Assembly: GCF_020539505.1 (NCBI RefSeq)
Contig: NZ_JACDXW010000001.1
Span: 434,001 to 498,000 of the forward strand
Length of the DNA stretch: 64,000 bases
Source: Mesopusillimonas faecipullorum
GTDB taxonomy: Bacteria > Pseudomonadota > Gammaproteobacteria > Burkholderiales > Burkholderiaceae_B
Direction of reading: 5' to 3'
Part shown: piece by piece, positions 35,823 through 48,391 of the stretch
Layout of the letters: each line of letters opens with the position of its first letter
How positions within the stretch are numbered: the first letter of the stretch is position 1
Made by a program: the position numbers and the translations under genes
The notes under the pieces: generated by a model
Told to the model about the DNA's origin: nothing
Databases searched by the model: none
What the model saw: the letters and a program-made list of their open reading frames with translations, nothing else

Positions 35823-37148
35823 TTAACCCAACCAGCGCAACAAGCCCAAAGAAATCACGGGGAAAATCACCAACAGCGCAATTCGCACGACGTCCGACAT
35901 CAAGAACGGCACCACCCCACGGAAGATAGTTCCTGGGGAAATATCTTTGGACATGCTGTGGATGATGAACACATTCATACCCACAGGCGGCGTAATCAAG
36001 CCTATCTCCATCACAACCAGCGCCAACACGCCAAACCAGATGGCTTTTTCGTCTTGCGACAGCCCCCAGAAATCCATACCCAAGATAAGAGGCAGGAAAA
36101 TAGGTATCGTCAGCAGAATCATGGACAAGCTATCCATGATGCAACCCAGCAATATATAGATGACGATAATGGCCACCAACACGGCAAAGGGATCCATCCC
36201 CAGGCTTTGAACCCAGGTGGCAAACTCTACCGGCACTTGGCTGACCGCCAAGAACGCGTTGAGCATGTCAGCGCCCAGCAGAATCAGGAACATCATGCCG
36301 GTACCGGTAGCCGTGCCCAGCACGCTGCGCATCAAACCGCCATTACGCAAACCTCCCGAGCGCCAAGCGGCTATACCCGTGGCAACCGCGCCCACTGCAG
36401 CAGCTTCGGTAGGCGTAAAGACACCGCCATAAATACCGCCCAACACCACCGTAAAAATCAGTAGCACAGGCCAGGTGGCGCCCAAGGTACGTAGACGCGC
36501 GGCCCAGGAAGCACGAGGCAAAGCCGGACCGCTAGCCGAGGGGTCACGCCAACAAATCAAGGCCACAACCAGCATGTAGCCGATCACCGCCAGAACGGAA
36601 GGGATGAAGGCCGCCACAAACACTTTGGCAATATTTTGCTCGGCAAGAATGGCATAGATAACCAGAGGCACGGAAGGTGGGATCAACATGCCCAAGGTGC
36701 CACCCACTGCCAGCGAGGCGCCGGCCAGACTAGGTTTGTATTGATATCGTTTGAGTTCGGGCAGCACCACATGCGACATGGTTGCCGCGGTTGCCAACGA
36801 GGACCCGCAGATTGCGCCAAAGCCTGCGCAAGAGGCAATACCCGCCATGGCCATACCGCCTCGCCTATGCCCCAGGAACGCACTGCCTGCGCGGAACAAG
36901 GCCTGCGACAGCCCCCCGTGGGTGGCGAACTGCCCCATCAGAAGAAACAAAGGTACCACAGAGAGGTCGTAGACCGAGAAGCGACTGTAAGGCGCATGCT
37001 TAAGGTGGGCAAGCAAAGGATCTAGGCCCGAAATCCACCAGTAGCCTAAAGCACCTGCAACAAACATGGCCATACCGATATGCATGCGTATGGCCAAAAA
37101 AACCAACATCAGCAAGCCGATGATGATACCGATAGTCGTGCCGCTCAT
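35823..37148 (-). CDS. TRAP transporter large permease (DctM)
   Basis: A 441-residue permease with about 12 hydrophobic helices and the DctM landmarks: GSSLATAATMSHVVLPELKRYQYKPSLAGASLAVGGTLGMLIPPSVPLVIYAILAEQ and the C-terminal GVLALVVMEIGLITPPVGMNVFIIHSM. It drives ion-coupled uptake of an organic acid. Its start overlaps the small-permease stop by 4 bases. The neighbours suggest gallate or a related aromatic acid as cargo. Confidence 0.93.
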   Translation of the reverse strand: MSGTTIGIIIGLLMLVFLAIRMHIGMAMFVAGALGYWWISGLDPLLAHLKHAPYSRFSVYDLSVVPLFLLMGQFATHGGLSQALFRAGSAFLGHRRGGMAMAGIASCAGFGAICGSSLATAATMSHVVLPELKRYQYKPSLAGASLAVGGTLGMLIPPSVPLVIYAILAEQNIAKVFVAAFIPSVLAVIGYMLVVALICWRDPSASGPALPRASWAARLRTLGATWPVLLIFTVVLGGIYGGVFTPTEAAAVGAVATGIAAWRSGGLRNGGLMRSVLGTATGTGMMFLILLGADMLNAFLAVSQVPVEFATWVQSLGMDPFAVLVAIIVIYILLGCIMDSLSMILLTIPIFLPLILGMDFWGLSQDEKAIWFGVLALVVMEIGLITPPVGMNVFIIHSMSKDISPGTIFRGVVPFLMSDVVRIALLVIFPVISLGLLRWLG

Positions 37149-37678
37149 TGCGCGACCTCCGTGGCGCTAGCGCGCAGATCTTGAACCATAGTCATCAGGC
37201 AAGTGATGCCCAATAAGATGAAAGCTGGCGTCATGGGTATGTAGCCCCACCAGATAGGCAAGCCCAACACCATTGAGCTCTCTTCATACTCACGCATGTC
37301 GACCAAGCCCAGCCAGCACCGCCAAGCCAGCAAGAAAGCGATGCCGGCCAGCACGAGACAAGCCAGTGCATCGAACAGTTTTTTCAATCGGGTGGGCGCC
37401 CACAAAGTGAAGAAGTCCACAAAGACGTGGCCACGCTTGAGTTGGCAATAGGGCAGACACATGACGATACCCATCGCCGAGGCCAGTTGCACCAGTTCGT
37501 AATCGCCCAGCACCGGTTTGGAAAGCACGCTGCGACCCGCAACACTGACGACGGACATGACCGCCTCAGTCAGGAACAGCGCGCTCCCGAGTATGGCCAT
37601 CGCTGCGCAGGCCCATTCAATGAGCCGGCCCAACGGGCTTTTGGCCACTAGGTGTGGCCCGGGTAAGGGTTCGGACAT
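37145..37678 (-). CDS. TRAP transporter small permease (DctQ)
   Basis: A 177-residue protein with four hydrophobic segments, beginning at LIEWACAAMAILGSALFLTEAVMSVVSVAGR, and the family GDYELVQLASAMGIVMCLPYCQLKRGHVFVDFF and WWGYIPM regions. ATG 37678 has an AAGGA Shine-Dalgarno; open sequence upstream to 37780 is not family-like. It pairs with DctM. Confidence 0.9.
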   Translation of the reverse strand: MSEPLPGPHLVAKSPLGRLIEWACAAMAILGSALFLTEAVMSVVSVAGRSVLSKPVLGDYELVQLASAMGIVMCLPYCQLKRGHVFVDFFTLWAPTRLKKLFDALACLVLAGIAFLLAWRCWLGLVDMREYEESSMVLGLPIWWGYIPMTPAFILLGITCLMTMVQDLRASATEVAQ

Positions 37679-37778
37679 GTCGATTCCTTGTACTAAGAAA
37701 AATGCCTTGCACATGGGCTGTGCAAAGCGCCGTCTTGAGCCTTGTTGGCAAAGGGCTTGCCTAGGACGATCAAGCGGC

Positions 37779-37809
37779 AAAAAGCCCCGAAGGGAGGACC
37801 CCGGGGGCT
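37779..37809 (-). terminator. Attenuator-like hairpin between dctP- and dctQ-type genes
   Basis: On the minus strand AGCCCC and GGGGCT enclose a GC-rich loop and are followed by TTTTT. A partial terminator after the binding-protein gene would keep permease levels low. Confidence 0.6.
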
Positions 37810-37829
37810 AGGTTTTGGACAAATGCAGC

Positions 37830-38873
37830 TTACTTTTTACTTTCTTCAGTGTACTGCTGAACCAGATTTCGTGCTTCTTGCAACAAGCCGGCACCATCTT
37901 TGCCCTTGGCAGAGATGTCTTTGACCCACTCGTCAATGACAGGCTGAGCAGCCGTTACCCACACTTGGGTTTCTTCGGGGGTGATCTCGTAGACTTCGTT
38001 GCCGTTATCCAGTGCTGCTTTCAAGCCCACGGCATCAGCCGCACGGAACTGCCGACTTGCCCATGCAGAGGTCTCAGGGCCGGAGTTGTCGTCGATGACC
38101 TTCTTGAGTTCAGGCGACAAGCTATTGTATTTGCGCTGGTTCATGACGAACACGTGAGTGGCTGTCGTCATGGAGGTGTCGCTGGCGGTGTTGACGCTAT
38201 AGCGCGTCAACTCGTGCGCTTTGGTGGCTGGAATGACTTCCCATGGAACCAGGGCCCCATCGATGACGCCCTTGGAAAGGCTTTCGGCCATTTGCGGCAC
38301 GGGCATGCCCACAGGCGTAGCGCCCAACGCCGACAGAATCTTGTTACCCAGCCGCGAAGGTGCACGTACTTTCACGCCGCGCAGGTCATCCAGGGTTTCG
38401 ATTTTCTTGTCGCGCATGTGCAGCAGGTTGGCACCGTTGATCCACACGGCAAGAGGCTTGACGCCCTTGAACTCGTCCATGGCGTTCTTGTTGACGAAGT
38501 CCCACAGCGCACGGGAAGAAGGTTCATGCTCGGTGGTGATGAACGGCAGCTCGAAAACTTCGGAGACAGGAAAACGCCCCGGCGTATAGCCAGGCAAAGT
38601 CCAGACCACATCAGCCACACCGTCGCGGGCTTGATTGAAAAGCTGAGCGGAAGTACCGCCCAATTGCAGCGCCGGATAAATCTGGCACTTCAGCCCGCCT
38701 TGCGACTCGGCCTCGATTTTTTCGCACCAAGGCACGATAACCGTGTTGTGTACCGCCGAGACCGAAGGCAGCTGGTGAGCGACTTTCAGAATGACGGGAT
38801 CGGCTTGAACTGCAGCTGAGGAAAACGTGGCCGCAGCCAGCGCCGCCAGCGAAACCTTGGAAAATACTTTCAT
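37830..38873 (-). CDS. TRAP transporter substrate-binding protein (DctP)
   Basis: A 347-residue periplasmic protein with signal peptide MKVFSKVSLAALAAATFSSAAVQA and mature DPVILKVAHQLPSVSAVHNTVI. DctP signatures are LRGVKVRAPSRLGNKILSALGATPVGMPVPQMAESLSKGVIDGALVPW, including the carboxylate-binding Arg. It is separated from galA by about 120 bases on the same strand, and by a hairpin from the permeases. Likely ligand: an aromatic carboxylate such as gallate, by context. Confidence 0.92.
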   Translation of the reverse strand: MKVFSKVSLAALAAATFSSAAVQADPVILKVAHQLPSVSAVHNTVIVPWCEKIEAESQGGLKCQIYPALQLGGTSAQLFNQARDGVADVVWTLPGYTPGRFPVSEVFELPFITTEHEPSSRALWDFVNKNAMDEFKGVKPLAVWINGANLLHMRDKKIETLDDLRGVKVRAPSRLGNKILSALGATPVGMPVPQMAESLSKGVIDGALVPWEVIPATKAHELTRYSVNTASDTSMTTATHVFVMNQRKYNSLSPELKKVIDDNSGPETSAWASRQFRAADAVGLKAALDNGNEVYEITPEETQVWVTAAQPVIDEWVKDISAKGKDGAGLLQEARNLVQQYTEESKK

Positions 38874-38992
38874 GAAGCGACTCCTGATACAGGCCGCGAT
38901 GTTATAGCGGCTATGAAAAACGGGTATTGGTAATCCGCAAAAATCCTGCCAAACCGACGCCGGGATTCAGCGCAAATTCAGCAGAAAAACGT

Positions 38993-40279
38993 TCAATTAT
39001 CCCACGTCTGCTTGCCGGCCTCTTTGCCAGCCACCGAATAGAGGGCATCCGGGGCATTACGGGTCTGCAAAAATTCGTCCAAAGCTTGGCCCCGCATGGC
39101 AGCATAAATATGCAAATTCGAGACCCCCACCACAGCGCCAAGTTTCTCTAACATAAAGAAAATAACGCCGTAATGAATCATGCCGCGCCAATCACGATTA
39201 CGGATCAGCGCGCTTTCTTCTTCTGTCAGGTTTGCCGTGCGGAACGCGGTTTCTTCGTCGGCCAGGAAGGCGGCACGGAACACTGGGTCGATAAGATTGT
39301 GCAAGAAGTGGTTGATGCGATAAGCCCGCACACTACGCTCTAGGCCAAAGGGGTAAGTTCCGGCCAAGCGCTCTGCCCCTTCAAGCTGCAAGGCCATCAG
39401 TCGACGATGGCGCTCTATGGTGCTGGGCAGGGGCGTTTGAACCGCCTCGTTCTCGTAGATGGCTGTAGCGATTCCTGTCATGGAAGGCAGACAGTAGCTT
39501 TGATGGACTTTGCGCACATTGGCTGACAAGGCACCACGCATCACCAGCCACATAATGATTTCAGCCCCTTCCAGACCGCCCAACTCGGCATATTCCGCCT
39601 GCGTCAGGCTCGCAAGATACTCGGGGTCTTTTTCAATGAGATCCAGAAACTGCTGATCCCACGGCACGTTGTTGAACCCTGCCCTTTCACCATGAACCTG
39701 ATGCGATAGGCCTCCCGTCGCCACAATAGCGACCTTGAGATCTTCAGGGTAGCTTTCAATGGCTCGACGCAGGGCTTGACCCAGTTTGTAGCAACGCCTC
39801 GCGGTAGGAATAGGAAACTGCAAGACACCCACCTGCAGAGGCACAATGGGTATGGTCCAGTCGGGCTTGGGTGGGTTCATCATGGACAACGGCGAAAAAC
39901 AGCCATGATCCAGCGATTTTCCCTGGAAGAACGACATATCGAACTCTTCGCTCATCAGCGATTGACCAATATGGCGCGCCAAGGCCGCATGCCCTGGAAC
40001 AGCAGGCAGATCGCGTGGCCCGCCACCTTCGTCGGCCACGCCATAGCTTTCGCCCACGCCCAGTGCAAACGCCGAATAATGATCAAAGAAGAATGAAGTG
40101 ATGTGATCGTTGAAGATCAAAAACAGTACATCTGGTTTGCGCTGCTCCAGCCATTGCTGCACGGGCTCGAAAGCTTCAAAAATGGGCGCCCAGGCCGGGG
40201 ACTGACGCTTATCGCCATCTACAGCAAAACCAATGGTGGGGGTATGGGAAGCAGCAATGGCTCCAATAATCCTGGCCAT
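38993..40279 (-). CDS. galA: Gallate dioxygenase
   Basis: A 428-residue extradiol dioxygenase. It matches remembered Pseudomonas putida GalA closely over its whole length: MARIIGAIAASHTPTIGFAVD, FNDHITSFFFDHYSAFALG and GGLSHQVHGERAGFNN, then the fused LigA-like C-terminal part DWRGMIHYGVIFFMLEKLGAVVG. Iron ligands should be His12, His59 and a Glu near 240, with catalytic His193. It opens gallate to 4-oxalomesaconate. ATG 40279 has GGAG seven bases upstream. Divergent from a LysR gene; galB, galC and galD are not in this window. Confidence 0.92.
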   Translation of the reverse strand: MARIIGAIAASHTPTIGFAVDGDKRQSPAWAPIFEAFEPVQQWLEQRKPDVLFLIFNDHITSFFFDHYSAFALGVGESYGVADEGGGPRDLPAVPGHAALARHIGQSLMSEEFDMSFFQGKSLDHGCFSPLSMMNPPKPDWTIPIVPLQVGVLQFPIPTARRCYKLGQALRRAIESYPEDLKVAIVATGGLSHQVHGERAGFNNVPWDQQFLDLIEKDPEYLASLTQAEYAELGGLEGAEIIMWLVMRGALSANVRKVHQSYCLPSMTGIATAIYENEAVQTPLPSTIERHRRLMALQLEGAERLAGTYPFGLERSVRAYRINHFLHNLIDPVFRAAFLADEETAFRTANLTEEESALIRNRDWRGMIHYGVIFFMLEKLGAVVGVSNLHIYAAMRGQALDEFLQTRNAPDALYSVAGKEAGKQTWDN

Positions 40280-40401
40280 GAAAGAACTCCTGTTGTGTAG
40301 TCTTGGCAACCTTCGCGGCAAAAATACGTAACATAAGATTGCTGTTGGCCCTATTATTCCGCGCCATCCCACCCTCGCCCAGATGTTGAGTTTGGCACCG
40401 C

Positions 40402-40418
40402 GATAACCTTTGGTTATC
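40402..40418. promoter_or_regulatory. LysR-type operator between galA and its regulator
   Basis: GATAACC (40402-40408) and GGTTATC (40412-40418) make a perfect 7-bp inverted repeat with a 3-base spacer, containing the T-N11-A pattern of LysR sites. It lies 102 bases before the regulator start and 123 before the galA start, as expected for a divergently acting regulator. Confidence 0.65.
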
Positions 40419-40519
40419 ATTCGGCCAAAGCAACGGCAAAATGCAGGCACATAAACCTGGCTGTCAAATTTGTCGTATGCCGCCTTCCCGCGCCCTATTA
40501 CGCCAACCCGGAGCCCCAG

Positions 40520-41400
40520 ATGAAACTGGCCACCTTGCAGACCTTGATGGCAGCCATAGAGGAAGGCTCATTGCGCGGGGCCGCACGGCGCATAGGCACC
40601 TCACAGCCAGCCCTTACCAAAATGATTCGCGAGCTTGAGCTAGAGTTGGGCACGACCTTGCTGCACCGCACCTCACGCGGCGTACAGGCCACCGCTCAAG
40701 GCAGGGTCTTGTACGAACATGCCTTGAAAGCGACGCGAGAATTAGGTCAAGCGGTGGATGAAATCCATCAAATGAATGGTCAGATGGTGGGCGACCTGCA
40801 CATCAGCGCTGTCCCCGTGGCAGTGATGCTGTTGATACCCGAACTTCTGCGCACGTTTGGCCAGGCCTATCCGGAAGTACGCCTACGCGTCAGCGAAGAG
40901 CTCTATGTGGCGCAGTTGCAGCGTCTGCGTACCCGGGAAGTCGATATCACCGTCGGGGGCATTCCCGACGAACTGCCGCCCGGCGAGTTCGTTATCGAAC
41001 CCCTGATCCAGACCACCATGGTGCCCACAGCACGCACGGGTAGTCGGTGGCTGCAAGCCCGAACGCTGGCCGATCTGCAAGAGGCGCGCTGGGTGTTTAC
41101 CGGGGCCCACAGCAATTCGGGCTACGCCAGGTTGCTATTCGAGTCCCATGGTTTGAAGACGCCACCCGTGGGCGCCGTCGTCAATTCCACCTTGGCCCTG
41201 CTGTCGCTAGTGGCCACCGGCGATTATGTGGGCTTGATGCCCTCACAGATTGCCAGCCACCCCATGGCTCTGCCCTATATATCAGTCGTACCCATCGCAG
41301 AACGCGGCTACCCTTTAACGATAGGCGCCATTCTGCGCAGTGACACCGTGCCCTCACCTCTGCTGCGCAACGTGCTGACGCATCTGCACCGCGCAGCGCA

Positions 41401-41422
<22 letters not shown>
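40520..41422 (+). CDS. LysR-family regulator, probably of the gallate genes
   Basis: A 300-residue LysR protein with helix-turn-helix GSLRGAARRIGTSQPALTKMIRELELELG (residues about 16-44) and a full substrate-binding domain. GGAG precedes ATG 40520. The divergent position to galA, with a palindromic T-N11-A site between, argues that it controls galA and the TRAP genes, the role GalR plays in Pseudomonas putida. The last 22 bases overlap the convergent Smr gene tail to tail. Confidence 0.88.
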
Positions 41423-45412
<3,990 letters not shown>

Positions 45413-45423
<11 letters not shown>

Positions 45424-46024
45424 GCCAACGCTCTACCTGGCAAGCTTGCTGTGGCTGGCGCCTATCGCCGCTTATGCTCAAGACGCAGCGGCGCAATTGC
45501 GGCACTTCATCGAGAACGTCAGCGCCGCCTCCGGAGAGTTCCACCAGAAGTCCGCTGATCGCGCGCCCCAAGAAGGTCGCTTCGCCTTCCAGCGCCCCGG
45601 CAAGTTTCGCTGGGAAACCACACACCCGCACGAACAGCTCATTGTTTCGGATGGCACCACCGTCAGGCAATACGACCCCGATCTCGCACAGGTAACTGAG
45701 CGCCCGGCCAACACCTCGCTAGGCTCCTCACCCGCTGCCATTCTGTTTGGTTCAGGGCGCCTAGAAGACGCTTTTACCCTGGCCGCCTTGCCCGACGACG
45801 ATGGTCTTCAGTGGTTACGCGCCACACCGCGTCAAGCCGATGCCGGCTTTCAGTATCTTGATATTGGTCTGCGTAAGCAGCAGCCCGTCCGTCTGTTGTT
45901 GCGCGATGCCTTCGACAAAACCACTTACATCGAATTGGGCGGCATGACGCTGAACCCTAGCCTGGACGACTCGCAGTTCACCCTGCAAGTGCCAGCAGAC
46001 GCGGACATCGTGCAACTGCGGTAG
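45413..46024 (+). CDS. lolA: Outer-membrane lipoprotein carrier protein
   Basis: A 203-residue periplasmic chaperone: signal peptide ends at [10 protein letters not shown], then the LolA pattern [56 protein letters not shown]. It carries lipoproteins from LolCDE to LolB. ATG 45413 lies within the ftsK end (11-base overlap). Part of the conserved ftsK-lolA-rarA run. Confidence 0.95.
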
Positions 46025-46028
46025 GAAC

Positions 46029-47333
46029 ATGCCAGATCTCTTTGCCCAAGAACCCCTTGCCCCTTTGGCGGAAGCGCTACGCCCAAAAACCCTGGACGAA
46101 GTCATAGGTCAATCGCATTTGCTTGGCGAGGGTAAGCCCCTTAGGCTGGCTTTTCAGTCAGGCAAACCGCATTCCATGATTTTCTGGGGCCCCCCGGGCG
46201 TAGGCAAAACCACTTTGGCCCGCCTCACTGCCACGGCCTTCAAGTGCGAGTTCATTGCCCTCTCCGCGGTGTTTTCAGGGGTAAAAGACATTCGCGCCGC
46301 CATGGAGCAAGCGCAGCAGAACTTGGCCATGGGTAAACATACCTTGTTGTTTGTGGACGAAATCCACCGCTTCAACAAGTCTCAGCAAGACGCGCTGTTA
46401 CCCTACGCGGAAAGCGGCCTGGTGACCTTCATAGGTGCCACCACCGAAAACCCCTCATTCGAGGTGAACTCAGCGCTGCTGTCGCGCGCGCAGGTGTATG
46501 TTCTGCAGTCGCTCACCGACCAAGAGCTGAAGCTGCTGCTGGCGCGCGCCCAAGAGATAGCGCTGGGCCACCTTCAATTTGATGAACTGGCAATCGATAC
46601 CCTTATCGGCTACGCGGATGGCGACGCCAGAAGGTTCTTGAACCTACTGGAACAAACCAGCACGGCAGCCAAGGCTTCAGACATCACCGCCATCACAGCC
46701 GAATTCTTGCAAAACGCCCTGACGCTGAACAGCCGGCGCTTTGACAAGGGCGGGGATAACTTCTATGACCAGATTTCCGCCCTGCATAAATCGGTGCGGG
46801 GTTCACACCCTGACGCTGCGCTGTACTGGCTGACACGCATGCTGGACGGCGGCGCCGACCCGCGCTATTTGGCACGACGCATTGTGCGCATGGCTTGGGA
46901 GGACATAGGTTTAGCCGACCCCAGGGCCATGCAGATCGCTAACGACGCCGCTCTCACGTATGAACGCTTGGGTAGCCCCGAGGGCGAATTAGCTTTAGGG
47001 CAGGCAGTGATCTATTTATCTGTCGCAGCCAAGAGCAACGCGGGTTACAACGCCTATAACCAAGCACGTTCTTTCATCAAAAAGGACAAGAGTCGTGAGG
47101 TGCCTGTGCATTTGCGCAATGCACCCACCAAACTCATGAAAGAACTCGGCTATGGGCATGAATACCGCTATGCCCACGATGAACCCAATGCCTATGCCGC
47201 GGGCGAAACCTACCTTCCCGACGACATGGCCGAGCCCGGCTGGTATCAACCGGTGCCGCGCGGCCTGGAAATCAAGATAGGCGAGAAACTGGCCCTGCTG
47301 AGAAAGTGGGATGATGAGGCCCGCGAACCATAG
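46029..47333 (+). CDS. rarA: Replication-associated recombination protein A (AAA ATPase)
   Basis: A 434-residue AAA protein of the RarA/MgsA/WRNIP1 family with Walker A GPPGVGKTT (about 54-62), Walker B LLFVDEIHRFNKSQQDALLP and sensor GATTENPSFEV. The C-terminal helical tetramerisation region ends with RKWDDEAREP. It acts at stalled replication forks. Four bases after lolA. serS, which often comes next, is not here. Confidence 0.95.
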   Translation: MPDLFAQEPLAPLAEALRPKTLDEVIGQSHLLGEGKPLRLAFQSGKPHSMIFWGPPGVGKTTLARLTATAFKCEFIALSAVFSGVKDIRAAMEQAQQNLAMGKHTLLFVDEIHRFNKSQQDALLPYAESGLVTFIGATTENPSFEVNSALLSRAQVYVLQSLTDQELKLLLARAQEIALGHLQFDELAIDTLIGYADGDARRFLNLLEQTSTAAKASDITAITAEFLQNALTLNSRRFDKGGDNFYDQISALHKSVRGSHPDAALYWLTRMLDGGADPRYLARRIVRMAWEDIGLADPRAMQIANDAALTYERLGSPEGELALGQAVIYLSVAAKSNAGYNAYNQARSFIKKDKSREVPVHLRNAPTKLMKELGYGHEYRYAHDEPNAYAAGETYLPDDMAEPGWYQPVPRGLEIKIGEKLALLRKWDDEAREP

Positions 47334-47366
47334 CCGCCAGACCACGGATTGACTCTTAAGCCCGCA

Positions 47367-47816
47367 TCAGCGCGCCGCCATCGCCAGCTTTTGCATACGT
47401 GGCTGAACAATGAAAGTCATGGTGAAGCCTATCAACAGGCCCACCGGTAGCGCCTTCAAGAACACACCGCCCCACATGGCAACCCAACCGACCGCCATAC
47501 CTTGTTGTGCCAAGGTCACTACCAGTGCAATCAAGCCTTCCATCATGATGGCCACGCAAACGGCTACCGTGCAGCGAAGTAATAGCACAGAGCGGTCGCC
47601 CAATACTTTACGTGCCCCTTTGGCAACAAAAGGGATCAGCCTTAAGGCGACGGGAATAATCAGGAAGGCAACCACAAAACCCTTGGCCCAGTTTTGAGCG
47701 AATGGGCCGGAAAAGCCATAGTTGATGAGGGTCATGACCAAACTGAGCAGCAAGGCGATGCAAGTTTGGATCAACAACCTAAGCATCAGCAGTTTTCTTC
47801 GGGCTTTATTTTCCAT
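47367..47816 (-). CDS. DUF2798 domain-containing small membrane protein
   Basis: A 149-residue protein with four hydrophobic helices in two repeats: LLIQTCIALLLSLVMTLINYGF, GFVVAFLIIPVALRLIPFVA, VAVCVAIMMEGLIALVVTL and ALPVGLLIGFTMTFIVQPRM, the DUF2798 pattern. Function unknown. A perfect palindrome lies just upstream and a MarR-type gene precedes it on the same strand, so it is probably the regulated target. Start taken at ATG 47816; 47834 is an alternative. Confidence 0.78.
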   Translation of the reverse strand: MENKARRKLLMLRLLIQTCIALLLSLVMTLINYGFSGPFAQNWAKGFVVAFLIIPVALRLIPFVAKGARKVLGDRSVLLLRCTVAVCVAIMMEGLIALVVTLAQQGMAVGWVAMWGGVFLKALPVGLLIGFTMTFIVQPRMQKLAMAAR

Positions 47817-47853
47817 ATGGCTTCTCGACGGCAAAGCGCCATCTTAGCCAAAT

Positions 47854-47872
47854 TAGTTGATAAAGTCAACTA
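47854..47872. promoter_or_regulatory. MarR-type operator overlapping the end of the marR-like gene
   Basis: TAGTTGA (47854-47860) and TCAACTA (47866-47872) form a perfect 7-bp inverted repeat with a 5-base spacer, size and symmetry typical of MarR sites. It lies 38 bases upstream of the DUF2798 start and runs into the last codons of the MarR-type gene. Confidence 0.6.
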
Positions 47873-48330
47873 TAAAGCTCGGTAGCATCGGGGCCGGTTT
47901 CGGGTCTGTCCGACTGCAAAGCCGCCGCCATCCGCTGAAGGCTAAGCCGCAAAGCTTGCTTTTCATCGTCATTGAAATCACTTAGGGTTTCAGCAGCCAG
48001 TTGCTCTCTCAGGCCTTTAAGATGCTCATGCGTCTTGTGCCCAGACGGGGTGAGCATCAAGCATTTGGCACGCTTATCGATGGGGCTGGGGGTGCGCGTC
48101 ACGACGCCCAGCGCTTCGAGCTCGTTAACGGCGCGAGTCACTTGCGCTTTGTCGCGCTCGATAAAAACGCTGAGTTCAAGGGGAGAAACGCCTTCGTTAC
48201 GGCCTATAAGATTGAGCAGGCGGGCCTGAAACCCGGTCAACCCTGCATCGCTGGCCGCTACGTGTTCGCGCATACGCGCATGAAAGCGCGTGGCCACCGT
48301 ACGCATCAAGTCTATGAGTTCGTTATCCAT
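47866..48330 (-). CDS. MarR-family transcriptional regulator
   Basis: A 154-residue winged-helix protein: LTGFQARLLNLIGRNEGVSPLELSVFIERDKAQVTRAVNELEALGVVTRTPSPIDKRAKCLMLT holds the MarR recognition helix and wing with the DKR motif. ATG 48330 gives a typical length. MarR repressors release DNA on binding phenolic or other small ligands, or on oxidation. The downstream palindrome and DUF2798 gene form the likely regulon. Confidence 0.88.
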   Translation of the reverse strand: MDNELIDLMRTVATRFHARMREHVAASDAGLTGFQARLLNLIGRNEGVSPLELSVFIERDKAQVTRAVNELEALGVVTRTPSPIDKRAKCLMLTPSGHKTHEHLKGLREQLAAETLSDFNDDEKQALRLSLQRMAAALQSDRPETGPDATELYS

Positions 48331-48391
48331 GCCATGCAAAATAGCACAAAGCGGCGTGCGGCCCAGCACGCCGGGCCGCCCCTAGGCAGGT

